Counted from the stretch's first letter, positions 1 to 9,321 are shown. The stretch: DNA of 64,000 nt from G958296245 sp965262055 (GCA_965262055.1 CBDHEI010000002.1:3472001-3536000); one strand, 5' to 3'. Numbers and translations are program-made. The notes: generated from the sequence alone by a model not told the origin.

Positions 1-972
1 GATATCCTCCAGGGGGAAGGTATGGGTCACCATGTCCCTGAGGTCCACCCTGCCCGACATCAGATCGGTGGCTATCTCGTAATCATGGCGTCCATCGATC
101 ACGCCGTAGCACGCGGCCATCACGAGAGCCTTCTCCGAGCCCAGGAGCGTCATCCAGTCCAGCTCCACCGGGACGTGGATGTTGCCCAGCACGACTACCC
201 TGCCCTGACGGCGCGTGACCTCGACGGCCTGCTGCACCGTCGCCGCGCTGTGGCCTCCGATAGTCTCTATGGTCAGGTCCGCGCCCCTGCCGTCCGTGGC
301 CTCCGCCACCGCATCCTGCAGCGCCGAGCCCTCCGACGGCAGCGCATGGTCGGCCCCCAGCTGCCTGGCCAGGGCCGCCTGGTGCTCATGCCGGGCGCTG
401 GCGAAGATTACCCCGGCGCCCATCGCGCGCGCCGCCGCGACCGCAGTGAGTCCTATCGTGCCCGACCCGACCACCGCTACGACCTCTCCGCCGGACAACT
501 GCCCCTTGCGCATGGCGTGGACCGACACCGCAAGGGGCTCCACCAGGGCGCCCTCGGCCCACGACATCCCGTCGGACAGCGGGAAGCAGCCGACGGCGCG
601 CCGTTGTATGTACTCCGCGAAGCCGCCGCCCCGGACGGGGTCCCTGTTCCGGCAATGAAACGTCTGCCCGGTCCGGCAGTACCAGCACACGCCGCAGGCC
701 ACGCCATGGCAGAGGGTGTCGATGGCCACACGCTCGCCGACTCTGCCGGCGTCCACATCCTCGCCCACCTCGACGATCTCGCCGGTGACTTCGTGGCCCC
801 CAGGAAACTCCTCCGGGTCGGTCCTCAGTGCATAGTTGAGAAGGTCGGAGCCGCAGATGCCAGCCTGCCGCACGCGGACGACCGCGTCGTCCGGGCCGGG
901 CTCCGGCTTTTCGATCTGCTTGATCTCCATCGCTCCCTTGCCGTTGTGCAGGGCGGCGGACATGGTAGACAT
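1..972 (-). CDS. Zinc-dependent medium-chain alcohol dehydrogenase (partial, C-terminus outside window)
   Basis: The reading frame starts at the ATG complementary to 970-972 and stays open to base 1, giving 324 residues with no stop, so the last part of the protein lies outside the window. The N-terminal GroES-like half has the catalytic zinc motif CGSD, the GHE motif and a structural-zinc cluster of the C-x2-C-x2-C-x7-C type (CGVCWYCRTGQTFHC). A Rossmann NAD(P)-binding glycine motif (GSGTIG) follows at about residue 175. These are the marks of the MDR superfamily (threonine/sorbitol dehydrogenase-like); the substrate cannot be read from sequence. It is transcribed away from the SDR gene at 1142, and the 169-bp gap between them must hold both promoters. 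The pairing of two dehydrogenases suggests shared use in alcohol or sugar oxidation, which is inference. Confidence 0.9.
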   Translation of the reverse strand, partial: MSTMSAALHNGKGAMEIKQIEKPEPGPDDAVVRVRQAGICGSDLLNYALRTDPEEFPGGHEVTGEIVEVGEDVDAGRVGERVAIDTLCHGVACGVCWYCRTGQTFHCRNRDPVRGGGFAEYIQRRAVGCFPLSDGMSWAEGALVEPLAVSVHAMRKGQLSGGEVVAVVGSGTIGLTAVAAARAMGAGVIFASARHEHQAALARQLGADHALPSEGSALQDAVAEATDGRGADLTIETIGGHSAATVQQAVEVTRRQGRVVVLGNIHVPVELDWMTLLGSEKALVMAACYGVIDGRHDYEIATDLMSGRVDLRDMVTHTFPLEDI

Positions 973-1141
973 TTTGGGCCTCCTCCTCAGTCTGCTGCGG
1001 TAGACACGATTGCACACAATGCACCCTCTGTCCAGCGGGCGTGCCGGTCCGTCGATCTTGTCCCCTCTGCAGCCTATGTGCCCGGCGGCTCCTGATACAC
1101 TGGGGCCTGTGAATGACCGGCCCCGCATTGGAGAGACGAGC

Positions 1142-1891
1142 ATGCGCTTGGAAGGCAAGGTGGCGATCATCAGCGGAGGAGCTCACGGCATGGGCGCCGA
1201 TGAGGCGCGCCTGTTCGCCTCGGAGGGCGCGGCCGTCGTAATCTCCGACGTGCTGGAGAAGGAAGGAATGCAGGTAGAGGACGAACTAATACGGTCCGGC
1301 GGGACGGCCACTTTCGTGCACGCTGATGTCACGAGCGAAGCGGACTGGGAGCGCACGGTGCGAATCGCGGTATCTCGCTACGGCAAGCTCGACATACTCG
1401 TCAATAACGCCGGCATAGGCAGCGGCGCCTACACGGACCCCCTCGACGCCGAGGGGTGGCGACAGATCATGGATGTCAACGCAACGGGCGCGTTCCTGGG
1501 CATGAAGTACGCCATCCCCGAGATAATGAAGGCTGGCGGGGGCGCCATCGTCAACATATCGTCCATTGCGGGGTTCGTGGGCAACCCGGACGACCACCCG
1601 GCCTACAACGCGTCCAAGGGCGCGATACGCATCATGACCAAGGTAGCGGCGGTAAGGTACGGCCACCTGGGCATCAGGGCCAACTCCGTGCACCCGGGGT
1701 TCATATCCCCCATGCTGTCGGGCGGGGTTGGGGACCCGGAGGCGTGGGAGGAGCGGCGGCGGCGGATCCCTCTAGGCCGCAGGGGTAGGGAGAGGGAGGT
1801 CGCCCACGGCGTGCTCTTCCTGGCCTCGGACGAGGCCTCGTACATCACGGGGACAGAGCTGGTAATCGACGGGGGCTTCCTGGCCGGATAG
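1142..1891 (+). CDS. Short-chain dehydrogenase/reductase (SDR, FabG-like)
   Basis: This is a 249-residue classical SDR. Visible motifs in order are the cofactor-binding glycine stretch SGGAHGMG near residue 12, DV after strand 3, NNAG at about 88, the catalytic Ser in NISSIAG, the YxxxK catalytic pair in YNASKGA and the usual C-terminal ITGTELVIDGG. It should catalyse NAD(P)(H)-dependent oxidation or reduction of a hydroxyl/keto group in the cytosol; the substrate is unknown. The frame is open further upstream to 1010, but the ATG at 1142 is preferred because it is preceded by GGAGAG at a good spacing and begins directly with the family start (MRLEGKVAIISGG). It is divergent from the alcohol dehydrogenase. 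Confidence 0.92.
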   Translation: MRLEGKVAIISGGAHGMGADEARLFASEGAAVVISDVLEKEGMQVEDELIRSGGTATFVHADVTSEADWERTVRIAVSRYGKLDILVNNAGIGSGAYTDPLDAEGWRQIMDVNATGAFLGMKYAIPEIMKAGGGAIVNISSIAGFVGNPDDHPAYNASKGAIRIMTKVAAVRYGHLGIRANSVHPGFISPMLSGGVGDPEAWEERRRRIPLGRRGREREVAHGVLFLASDEASYITGTELVIDGGFLAG

Positions 1892-1923
1892 CCCGCACCG
1901 CGCCTCCGTGCCTCTGCCCGCCC

Positions 1924-2062
1924 TAGAAGGCTGCGGAAGAACTCTTCCACTGGGCTCTTCCCTGTTCCCAGAGAAGAGAGGAATTATATCTGAGGGACAC
2001 CCTCAGACTCCCGGCAAAGGGGCTTCGCCCCTCTGCACACCCCGTTTTTCAGCAGCCTGCTA
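1924..2062. repeat. MITE-like element, copy 1
   Basis: This 139-bp element starts with TAGAAGGCTGCGGAAGAA and ends with TTTTTCAGCAGCCTGCTA, which are imperfect terminal inverted repeats with TA at both outer edges. A second copy with the same ends and a shared interior (CAGACTCCCGGCAAAGGGGC) sits at 59401-59532. The interior has hairpin-forming inverted repeats (GGGGC-ttc-GCCCC). There is no coding capacity. The TA borders suggest mobilisation by an IS630/Tc1-type transposase, but no such transposase gene is in the window. The right end supplies the TAG stop codon of the neighbouring NifU-like gene. Confidence 0.75.
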
Positions 2063-2389
2063 TGGGCCCCTACTCCCCAGCGTCCCGTATATCTGGGCTA
2101 TGCGCCCGGCGGACTCTTCAGACAGCCGGACGCCGCGGGCGACGACGTCGGTCACGCCCGCCACTTCTAGCAGGCGCATGCGGACGGTCACAAAGTGGGT
2201 CGCCGCCTGCAGGTAGCACCCGCGGCAGGCGCCGTGGTAGTCGAGGTGGACCACTCCGTCCGGCGTTATCCTCTCGATGCGAACGTCGCCGCCGTGGAAC
2301 TGGAGCAGCGGTCGTATCGCACCGTCCAGCCTGAGCTGCACGGCAGAAGCGATCTCTTGCTCTGTCAGGTCGGCCGTACCAGTGGCCAT
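2060..2389 (-). CDS. NifU-like C-terminal domain protein (Fe-S scaffold type)
   Basis: This 109-residue protein matches the small stand-alone NifU/Nfu domain: LRPLLQFHGGDVRIER-type start (here IRPLLQFHGGDVRIERI), a central GVVHLDYHGAC segment and the CxxC motif (CRGC), followed by the amphipathic C-terminal helix and GVTDV. Proteins of this family bind a 4Fe-4S cluster between two CxxC motifs of a dimer and pass it to target enzymes. It follows the amidohydrolase gene with a 27-bp gap on the same strand, so the two are probably co-transcribed. Its TAG stop is formed by the outer TA of the MITE at 1924-2062, so the element's insertion may have replaced the original C-terminal residues. Confidence 0.85.
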   Translation of the reverse strand: MATGTADLTEQEIASAVQLRLDGAIRPLLQFHGGDVRIERITPDGVVHLDYHGACRGCYLQAATHFVTVRMRLLEVAGVTDVVARGVRLSEESAGRIAQIYGTLGSRGP

Positions 2390-2416
2390 CGTTGGGGCCT
2401 CGGATCGCGCAGGGCT

Positions 2417-3435
2417 TCAGGCCACCAGCCCAAGCTCTTGCTTCTTCTCTTCGATGTCGATGCCCATCAGGCGCGCCATGTTCTTCCCCAGGATCAACTC
2501 CTTGTCTTCCCTCGTGATCTGGGGATAGCCGTACCCTCTACGCAGATCTTCTGGAATCTCCAGCTCCATGAACTGCTCCAGCACGGGCTGCGGACACCCC
2601 ATCACTGGGGCCTCGGAGCCCCACAGCAGCTTCTCGGAGCCCACGTCCCTGAGGAGGCGGCCCATGAACTCCTGCGCGGCACGCGGCGCGAAGAGCAGCT
2701 CGTGCAGGTTCCCCGACAGGGCGAGGTAGATGTTGGGGAACCGGGAGGCGATGGAGACCGTCTCGTCGAAGTAGGGCATCGACAGGTGGTGGATGACGAT
2801 GTTTGCTTCCCTGAAGTCGCGGGCCACTCCCTGAAGGTCGTTCGGCTTCGTATCCTCAACCCTCGCCGGACCCAGGGGGACGCCCTTGTGGAATTGCAGC
2901 AGGTTGACCCCCAGCTCGAGCGACTTCTCGTAGATGGGATAGGCCAGCTCCCGGTCGTCGCAGGGCCACGTCTTGTCGTCGATGTGGGCGTTGTAGAACT
3001 TCATCGACGTGGCGCCCACTCCTTGATCTGTATCTCGGTCTGCTCCAGGCAGTCCTCCAGGTTCTGGTAGCCTGGATCGACGCCGCCGCAGAAGAGCACC
3101 CGGTCCGGGTAAGCCTTGTGCAGTTCGTACTGGGTCTCGACCGAGGAGAGCCCGTCTTTCCAGAAGTCCCACAGCGTCACCGTCTGGGCCATGGCGATGT
3201 CGGTATCCGAGTCGCGGAACACCATCTGCCACGCCTTCTCCGTGGTCCACTCCTTGGCAAAGGCATACTTCGAGGGCTCGCCCCCGTAGCGCTCGTTGTC
3301 CCCTTTCGGGCGTCCGGCGCTCGTCATGGCAAGCCAGTGCTCTTGTGCCTGGTGGCCGTCGGCGTCGATGACCTCTTCCTCGGAGGCGTTGAACATGTGC
3401 ACGACGTTGTCGAAGACGAATATCCCATCTATCAC
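2417..3435 (-). pseudogene. Metal-dependent amidohydrolase (amidohydrolase_2 type), split by a one-base frameshift
   Basis: The N-terminal part is read from the ATG at 3435 (MIDGIFVFDNVVHMFNAS) to about 3016 in one frame and ends in an abrupt, out-of-place tail. The C-terminal part (GATSMKFYNAHIDD onward) continues in the next frame to the stop at 2417. Adding one G to the GGG run complementary to 3015-3017 restores EWGATSMKFYN and a protein of about 340 residues. Typical TIM-barrel hydrolase features are seen in FHKG, VIHHLSMPYFDE, NIYLALSGN and LLWGSEAP. The family hydrolyses or decarboxylates small carboxylated or cyclic substrates; the substrate here is unknown. Either a real disabling mutation or a homopolymer assembly error explains the break; the intact remainder favours the latter. 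Confidence 0.8.
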
Positions 3436-3548
3436 GGCACGCCTCCTTAGGGACTGCTACGGTCCGGGTAAGAAAGACATCGTGGCCGACACCTTAGCAC
3501 CCGATAATGATGCTGTAAATCCCATACTTGCGCACAGTGAGATGCAAG

Positions 3549-5360
3549 CTACCACACCAGACTCTGTATGTCGGGTACGAAGCGCTCCTTGGCTACGCTC
3601 GCGCCGGTGGGCTGGCGGGCGTAGAGTGGGTAGATGCTGCCCTCCGGGTCGATGGAGACGACGTTGGAGCCGCGTAGCGTTAGCTTGTAGGCGGACTCCC
3701 CGATTACCCTGTGCTCCGTGTGTTCGGGCACTGGGAACATGAGCGTCACCTCGTCGCCGGCGTTCAGGCCGTCTACGCGGACGTAGCGCCCTTGGACGCC
3801 AAGCTGCGCGTCTTTGCCTCCCACCGTGGCCCGCACCCGCTCAGGGCTGGACCACTCGGGCATCCTCACCCTGACGCTCCGGGTCTGCTTGACGTTGAGG
3901 ACAACCTTGCCCTCCACCGGCAGGTAGCTGTCGACGTCGAGCCAGGGCGAGGCCCTGTTCAGGAGCAGCTCTACCGTCGTCTCGTCGCCGTCCTGCCTGA
4001 GCATGGCGTCCCAGACGTAGTAGAGGGCGCGAGCGCCGTTGGCAGTACAGCAGTGCATTATGGAGCTTCTTTTCAGCTTGGGGCCCTGCTCCGTCTTCTG
4101 CAGGTGGAAGGCGTCGTTGGCAGTCATCCATCCCCAGAACGAGCCGACCGATCGGGCGGCCATGTCCCTGGAGTCGAGGTACCGCCTCGGGTTTGGCCCG
4201 CTGAGGAGATAGTCGTCCGGGATAGCGTCCACGAACCCGTCGTCGAGCATCTGGGACTCGGCGTGGACGTTGCGGATCCAGCGGTCCACGTCGTCCCAAT
4301 AGTCGCCGATCCCCTCCCTGGTCAAGGATAGGGCCAGGAAGAGCATGTCGGCCACCTCGCAGGCCTCCGTAGTGTTACCCCGCCTCTCCAGGTAGTTGTC
4401 AGACCCTGCCATGTATTCTGGGAAGTACCCTATCAGCGGGTCCCCCATCTCCCGCGCCCAGCGGTAGCAGGCGTCGACCCGCTCCAGAGCCGCGCGGTCG
4501 CCCGAGCCGGCGCCGTATTCGCAGACCGCCATCAGGGAGTAGAGGCTGTGGTGGAAGTGGTAGAAATCCCACCGGCCGTCCTCGCGGGTGAATACCCGCG
4601 CCAGGGCCCACTTCGCCAGACCCTCCGACAGCTCCAGCGCCGGCTCGTAGCCCGTGACACGGTACAGGAGGCCGGAGCCGTGTCCAAGCGCGCCGGTCGA
4701 GTAGATTATGCTGAAGAAAGGATCGTAGTCCGCCAGGGAGCCGCCCTCGCGCGGCTTAGAGGGTTCATCCGCATCCGCGGGAGGGTTGTCGCCCGGGCTG
4801 TACCGCCCCTTCCAGAGGAACCTGAACCCATCCTTATGCCGGGACAGCTCCAGGAATCGGTCTACCTTCCGCTTGGCGGCCTCAGCCCACCGGGGGTCGT
4901 CGTCGGCCTGGGCGAGCATGGACAGTGCCAGCAGGAGCCGGCCCTCCCCCCACACCTCGGAGAACGGGCGCTGCTCGGTGAGCTGATCGAGGGTGTCCGT
5001 CGGGCAGTAGGTCAGGCCGTCGCCGCCGATGAAGCTGAGCTGCGCGTCAAGCACGCCCCGGTCCACCTCGATATTCTGCCGGCTCCCCGAGGCCAGCCGG
5101 CAGACGACCAGCGCCTCGATGAACTTGGCGGGGATGTTCAGGTATGCGTCGGTGAGGTGATTGATGGAAAGCACCGGGGGACGCCGCGAGAGTTCGACAT
5201 TGAAGCCGAGAGCGAACCTCTCCGAGGGAAACCAGACGTTCGTCAGCGCGTTGACTGCCAGGCCCATCCGGTCCGCCAGGTCCAGCGTGTCCGGCACAGA
5301 GGCCTCGTAGCGTTCGCCTTTCACGGACGCGGCAAGTGGATTGTGGTCGAGCATGTCCAA
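3549..5360 (-). CDS. GH127-like glycoside hydrolase (beta-L-arabinofuranosidase fold)
   Basis: This 603-residue protein has the alpha/alpha-barrel and beta-sandwich layout of the GH127/DUF1680 group. The zinc-thiolate catalytic site known from the family (Glu, Cys, Cys, Cys) is recognisable as E332 and C334 in NTTEACEV and C437-C438 in MHCCTANGARA. The family releases L-arabinofuranose or related sugars by a cysteine-nucleophile retaining mechanism; the exact sugar is not predictable. No signal peptide is seen. The C-terminal 100 residues look like the usual beta-domain. A distant paralogue lies at 10670-12652, and both share VPDTLDLA-(D/E)-R near the N-terminus. A TATAAT box lies about 30 bp upstream of the start. 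Confidence 0.8.
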   Translation of the reverse strand: MDMLDHNPLAASVKGERYEASVPDTLDLADRMGLAVNALTNVWFPSERFALGFNVELSRRPPVLSINHLTDAYLNIPAKFIEALVVCRLASGSRQNIEVDRGVLDAQLSFIGGDGLTYCPTDTLDQLTEQRPFSEVWGEGRLLLALSMLAQADDDPRWAEAAKRKVDRFLELSRHKDGFRFLWKGRYSPGDNPPADADEPSKPREGGSLADYDPFFSIIYSTGALGHGSGLLYRVTGYEPALELSEGLAKWALARVFTREDGRWDFYHFHHSLYSLMAVCEYGAGSGDRAALERVDACYRWAREMGDPLIGYFPEYMAGSDNYLERRGNTTEACEVADMLFLALSLTREGIGDYWDDVDRWIRNVHAESQMLDDGFVDAIPDDYLLSGPNPRRYLDSRDMAARSVGSFWGWMTANDAFHLQKTEQGPKLKRSSIMHCCTANGARALYYVWDAMLRQDGDETTVELLLNRASPWLDVDSYLPVEGKVVLNVKQTRSVRVRMPEWSSPERVRATVGGKDAQLGVQGRYVRVDGLNAGDEVTLMFPVPEHTEHRVIGESAYKLTLRGSNVVSIDPEGSIYPLYARQPTGASVAKERFVPDIQSLVW

Positions 5361-5386
5361 AGCCTCCTCGGTTGCGGTACCGTCGC

Positions 5387-5418
5387 ATTATACCCCGCGC
5401 CGGGGGCGGCAAGGTCAA
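5387..5418 (-). promoter_or_regulatory. Putative sigma-70-type promoter of the GH127-like gene
   Basis: On the minus strand TATAAT (complement of 5387-5392) lies 27 bp before the ATG at 5360, and TTGACC (complement of 5413-5418) lies upstream with a rather long 20-bp spacer. The TATAATGCG block and the neighbouring GGTACCGC are conserved in the remnant copy at 10581-10595, which supports a functional element. The -35 assignment is weak. Confidence 0.45.
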
Positions 5419-5425
5419 CGACTCA

Positions 5426-6331
5426 TTAGGAGTCCCAGTGTGCCACGACGTTTACAGCTACTTCTGCTGTCCTTCGAAGTTCCTTCAAGAACTCCTCTGA
5501 AGACATACCGTAGGCGTCTACCTCTTGCCTCGGCTGTCCATGGACATTGCCAATTCTAATCTTACCTTTAACGATGAACATCGAGACGAAGTCTATGACT
5601 GCCTGCTGACTACCTTCCGGAAGCTCTTCGAACAAACTGACGCTCTGGGGCGTGAGCAGGGTGGACATCTCTGGTAGCTCGGTTACCGGGATGTGGCCCA
5701 GGTAGCGGTCCGTCTTCAAGGCAAGGCACGCCATGGTCTGGACGGAGCCCGATGCCTCGTACCAATGCCTTTGGAATTCTCGTTGCAACTCCGTATCCAT
5801 TGAATTCAGTTTGGCCCGAGCGGCACCAGACAAGACCGTCTCGGGCGGAGGCATCCGCAGCACCTGGTCCTGCGGAGCTCTGTTTCGAAATGCCGACGGT
5901 ACAGCCCATTCGAACCACACGCCCGTCAAGGCATCCCACTCGCAGACCAGCGGGGTTGGAGCGCTCGGGCGGTCACCAGGTACGAATCCATTCGCAAACA
6001 GCTCCTTCGAGGTCAAGTCGCCAAGTTTCCCCAGTTGATCTTCAAGAGCATCAAGGTCATCTTGCTCAAGCTTCCCTCCGGTAACTAGCTTGTGTGCAAT
6101 GTACTGCCTTGTGAAGTCAAAGGTCTCCGGAAACTCTTCCCACAGGGGTCCCCACCTCGTCTTGAGATAGCCCGAATTCAGTATCGCAGACATGGACGCT
6201 GGCGCAGCGGCCAAGTCGCTTCTGAACTGGTGAAGTAGTCGCTCTAGCAGACTGGGACTGATCCGGGTGGCTTGCCAGCGCCTGATATATATGCTGGATA
6301 GAAGTGGGTCCATCGACTCTAGCTTCTTCAT
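5426..6331 (-). CDS. Hypothetical protein, island gene 1
   Basis: This 301-residue soluble protein is not recognised. It is rich in charged and helical segments, has no signal peptide or membrane span, and contains the stretches DALTGVWFEWAVPSAF and RQYIAHKLVTGGKLEQDDLD. Codon use and base composition are visibly less GC-rich than the flanking glycosidase genes, suggesting transfer. It is the last gene of a three-gene minus-strand set (128-residue protein, 51-residue lipoprotein, this protein) with gaps of 10 and 24 bp, so co-transcription is likely. The stop lies only about 60 bp from the start of the GH127-like gene. No function is proposed. Confidence 0.65.
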   Translation of the reverse strand: MKKLESMDPLLSSIYIRRWQATRISPSLLERLLHQFRSDLAAAPASMSAILNSGYLKTRWGPLWEEFPETFDFTRQYIAHKLVTGGKLEQDDLDALEDQLGKLGDLTSKELFANGFVPGDRPSAPTPLVCEWDALTGVWFEWAVPSAFRNRAPQDQVLRMPPPETVLSGAARAKLNSMDTELQREFQRHWYEASGSVQTMACLALKTDRYLGHIPVTELPEMSTLLTPQSVSLFEELPEGSQQAVIDFVSMFIVKGKIRIGNVHGQPRQEVDAYGMSSEEFLKELRRTAEVAVNVVAHWDS

Positions 6332-6355
6332 CTCGGATGAGGTGAGAACGCTCTG

Positions 6356-6511
6356 TTACGGTGGAAGTGGGCTTTTATCTCCCCCTGGCAAGGGATACGT
6401 CTCTGCCGCACGCACATCCGGATCCTTCTGGATGCCGTCGCCCTCGCAAGAGGCGGCGAACAGCATTATGAGTACTAGCCCGAGAAGATTGAGAAGTGTC
6501 CGAAGATTCAT
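6356..6511 (-). CDS. Small putative lipoprotein (51 residues), island gene 2
   Basis: A complete short frame runs from the ATG complementary to 6509-6511 to the TAA complementary to 6356-6358. It encodes a positively charged start (MNLR), a hydrophobic stretch and a lipobox-like LFAASC at about residues 17-22, then a short polar tail ending in SPLPP. This is the pattern of a very small lipoprotein. It fits snugly between the 128-residue and 301-residue genes on the same strand (gaps of 10 and 24 bp), which argues that it is real. Function unknown; it could anchor a partner at the membrane or be a remnant of a longer lipoprotein. Confidence 0.6.
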   Translation of the reverse strand: MNLRTLLNLLGLVLIMLFAASCEGDGIQKDPDVRAAETYPLPGGDKSPLPP

Positions 6512-6521
6512 GTGGATTATC

Positions 6522-6908
6522 TCATGCAGTCAATCTCTCGACATCTTCCTCAACTCCACTTAGCACAGTGTGTGCCTCCAATAGACTGTCTAGCAGCCGC
6601 TCCGCGTACTCTGGAACCGAAGGATCGTTACTGAGTGCTCTTGCTATCTTCTCTTCCCAGTCCTCAGACTGCGTCAGACGCACAAGCAAATCGTTGATGC
6701 CTCTGAGGAGTTCGATTACCTCAATGACAGGAGACCGGCCCCGATGCTCCACGACAATCTTGATGCGCTCTATCCGGGATTTCCCATATTGGGAGTCTTC
6801 AGGCTCAAGGGGCAGCCCAAACGAGATGTTAGCATCATAGTCAGGTCCTGCAAGGCCAGTCAATCGCCGGTCTATCCGATAAGAGATGCGTTTGCAGTCG
6901 TAGAGCAC
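6522..6908 (-). CDS. Hypothetical protein, island gene 3
   Basis: This 128-residue protein is mostly charged and helical, with the C-terminal half (EVIELLRGINDLLVRLTQSEDWEEKI) likely to form coiled or amphipathic helices. The N-terminal 45 residues look beta-rich. No known family is recognised. It is the first gene of the three-gene island set, and its start at 6908 is about 120 bp from the C-terminal end of the interrupted IS1380-family transposase, so an IS may have truncated its promoter or 5' end. Alternative downstream starts cannot be excluded. Confidence 0.55.
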   Translation of the reverse strand: MLYDCKRISYRIDRRLTGLAGPDYDANISFGLPLEPEDSQYGKSRIERIKIVVEHRGRSPVIEVIELLRGINDLLVRLTQSEDWEEKIARALSNDPSVPEYAERLLDSLLEAHTVLSGVEEDVERLTA

Positions 6909-7615
6909 CCTTCTTGTCCGTCTTCATCGTCCTCGTGTCCCCTGCCAGTGGGGTGAAAGCGCATTGAAGACAAGGCGACTCCCTGGAGCGCTCTCCCCCT
7001 CTTGGCAAGATCGTGGTTGTACCCTCCCTCAGCTTGGCGCCGGCGATAACCGGCCGATACGATCCAACACTCCCTGGAACAACCGTCGAGGAACCGACAT
7101 CTCGGATAACTGAAAGATCAACCACCGGGAGTGCCGCACCAGACGGCCTCCCATCTTGATCAGCTTGACCTGCACGCTCCGCAGCGACCAGTGCTTGACC
7201 GCCTTGGGCAGACACAGCCGGCGAAGGAAGTTCCCAAGGTTGTACGCCAGGACGAACAGAGATAGACGCACCCGGTTGGCCACGAACCGATGGCACGACA
7301 GCCGAGTCCAGTTCAGCGCGTACTTCCCCTCCTTGATCCACTGCTCGGCTGTCCCGCGACCATTGTAGAATCGCACCACTCCTTCGGGGCCAGCCGTCAT
7401 GCTCGTGACTATGAAGCCCACCCGGGGGAATAGCTCTCCCCTATGCCACTCCACCTTGGCCACCACCCGCCGAGCGCGGTCCCAACTCCCGGCACGATAC
7501 CAGAAGTCGTCGTATAGGATCACTGGACGCTTCGGCGGCCTCCCCACAGGCCTCCTGAGCAGAGGGGCGATCTCCCGTTGCAGCACCTCGTTGCCGGGGA
7601 GTCTTATAGCGTAAA

Positions 7616-9321
7616 CCCGAATCCACCGAAAGACGACTTTGGGGACAGTCCTTGAAGAAGCCAGAGGGTGCTCCTCTGAATCTGGGAGAATGGTTTTGAA
7701 ACAGAAAACCGCCCGGAAACAAGGAGCACCCAGTAGATGCTGCCACAGAACAATCCCGACCGTATCCGCGTCGTCTTTGACGACCACCGCCTGGTGGCCA
7801 ATGCCGGCCTGCTCCTGCCGGCCACCCTTGCACAGCACCTGGGCCTGCGGGAACTCGTCGACCATCACCTCGACCTAGGCTGCGCATCGGGGCGGGCGAA
7901 CACGGGGGACAAACTGCTGACGCTGGTCGCTTCCGCGCTGGCGGGCGGCGACTTCATCGACGACGCCGATGCGCTGCGTGCTGGTGGGACGGTCGGTGTT
8001 CTCGGCTGCGTGGTCAAGGCGCCATCCACCCTGGGCACCTTCCTGCGCAGCTTCCGGTGGGGGCATGTCCGTCAACTCGACCGGGTGAGCCGCCAGTTGC
8101 TGGCACGCGCATGGGCCGCTGGGGCCGGACCCGGCGACTCGCCCCTTACCATCGACCTGGACTCCACCATCTGCGAGACCTATGGACTGGACAAAGAAGG
8201 GGCGCGACACCACAACTACACCGGCGTGCGGGGCTATCACCCACTGCTGGCCATCGCCGCCGGAACCGGCGATGTGCTGATGTCCCGGCTGCGCGAGGGC
8301 CGTGCCAACACCGCTCGCGGCGCTGCCCACTTCCTGCGTGAAACGGTGGGGCGGGTGCGCTACGGTAGGGCCAGCGGCCAACTCACGGGGCGCGCCGACA
8401 GCGGCTTCTACGCCCACGCTCTCGTCGCCGTCTGCCGCGAGATGAGTGTCCGCTTCTCCATCACCATCCGCCAGCACAAAGGCCTGCGGGAGTTGATTGA
8501 GGCGATCCCCGAGCAGGACTGGACGCCGATTCCCTACTGGATGGACGGCGCCGCCGATGTGGCCGAGACCACCTATACCCCCTTCCAGAGTGAACCCGAC
8601 GCCGCGCCGGTGCGGCTCATCGTCCGGCGGGTGAAGCCCACGCCCGGTTCCCAGTTGGCCCTCTTCGCCACCTACAGCTATCACGGCTTCATCACCGACC
8701 GGGACGGGGAAACCCTGGAACTGGAGGCCGATCATCGCCGCCACGCCGAGATCGAGAACGCCATTCGAGACCTGAAACACGGCGTCGGACTCAACCATCT
8801 CCCCTCGGGGCGCTTCGCCGCCAACGGCGCCTGGCTGGCGGTGCAGGTGATGGCACACAACCTCGCCCGCTGGACAGCGCGCATCGGTCTGGCCGAACGG
8901 ACCGTGACCACCAAGACCCTCAGGCGGCGGGTCTTCGCTCTGGTGGGACGGATCACCCGCTCGGCGCGCCGCCTTACCCTGCATCTTCCCCAGCATTGGA
9001 CTTGGGAAACCCAGTTCACTCGCGCCATGGCCCGGCTGCGAGCCATTCCACTCCCCGCCTGAACTGCCAGCCTGCAACTGACCCAACTTCCCTGAAAACT
9101 CGTGCCACCCCGGTCCCGCGAGAGTTCCCTGCTGCGTATTCTCTCGCCATCCCGCGCATCGCAGCTCCCGCAGAGGGCCATAGGGGCGCAAGGCGGCGAC
9201 TGAAGACCGTTCGCCGACCTTCCAATCTACCCCAATGAGCCCAGCCATCTCCCCTGTAGCTCCCTCACCCACCCTGCCGCTGTCCTCACGCCGTCCATCG
9301 GTGTCCTTCGGTGGATTCGGG
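7616..9321 (+). mobile_element. IS-A copy 1 (IS1380-family), complete
   Basis: The element has inverted ends CCCGAATCCACCGAA (left, from 7616) and the complement of TTCGGTGGATTCGGG (right, to 9321). It is bordered by the perfect 5-bp direct repeat GTAAA at 7611-7615 and 9322-9326. It carries one transposase gene (7737-9062). It sits inside another IS1380-family transposase gene, whose reading frame is restored by its removal. Three more IS-A copies occur in the window: 39779-41481 (complete), 34784-38217 (interrupted, opposite orientation) and 32091-32563 (truncated). Confidence 0.93.
7737..9062 (+). CDS. IS1380-family transposase of IS-A copy 1
   Basis: This 441-residue DDE transposase has its catalytic residues in TIDLDSTICETYG (first Asp), RADSGF (second Asp) and HAEIENAIRDLKHG (Glu). 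The N-terminus (GDKLLTLVASALAGGDF) and ALRAGGTVGV are typical of the family. It starts at the ATG within CAGTAGATGCTGCC, preceded by AAGGAGCACC as a ribosome site. It is almost identical to the transposase at 39900-41225; one change is LTGRADSGF here against LTVRADSGF there, next to the catalytic Asp, whose effect is unknown. The long antisense frames over this gene are shadows. Confidence 0.93.
   Translation: MLPQNNPDRIRVVFDDHRLVANAGLLLPATLAQHLGLRELVDHHLDLGCASGRANTGDKLLTLVASALAGGDFIDDADALRAGGTVGVLGCVVKAPSTLGTFLRSFRWGHVRQLDRVSRQLLARAWAAGAGPGDSPLTIDLDSTICETYGLDKEGARHHNYTGVRGYHPLLAIAAGTGDVLMSRLREGRANTARGAAHFLRETVGRVRYGRASGQLTGRADSGFYAHALVAVCREMSVRFSITIRQHKGLRELIEAIPEQDWTPIPYWMDGAADVAETTYTPFQSEPDAAPVRLIVRRVKPTPGSQLALFATYSYHGFITDRDGETLELEADHRRHAEIENAIRDLKHGVGLNHLPSGRFAANGAWLAVQVMAHNLARWTARIGLAERTVTTKTLRRRVFALVGRITRSARRLTLHLPQHWTWETQFTRAMARLRAIPLPA

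Noticed and set aside
2195..3070. A 291-codon plus-strand frame over the NifU-like and amidohydrolase genes
   Set aside because: Antisense shadow; the minus-strand frames have clear family motifs.
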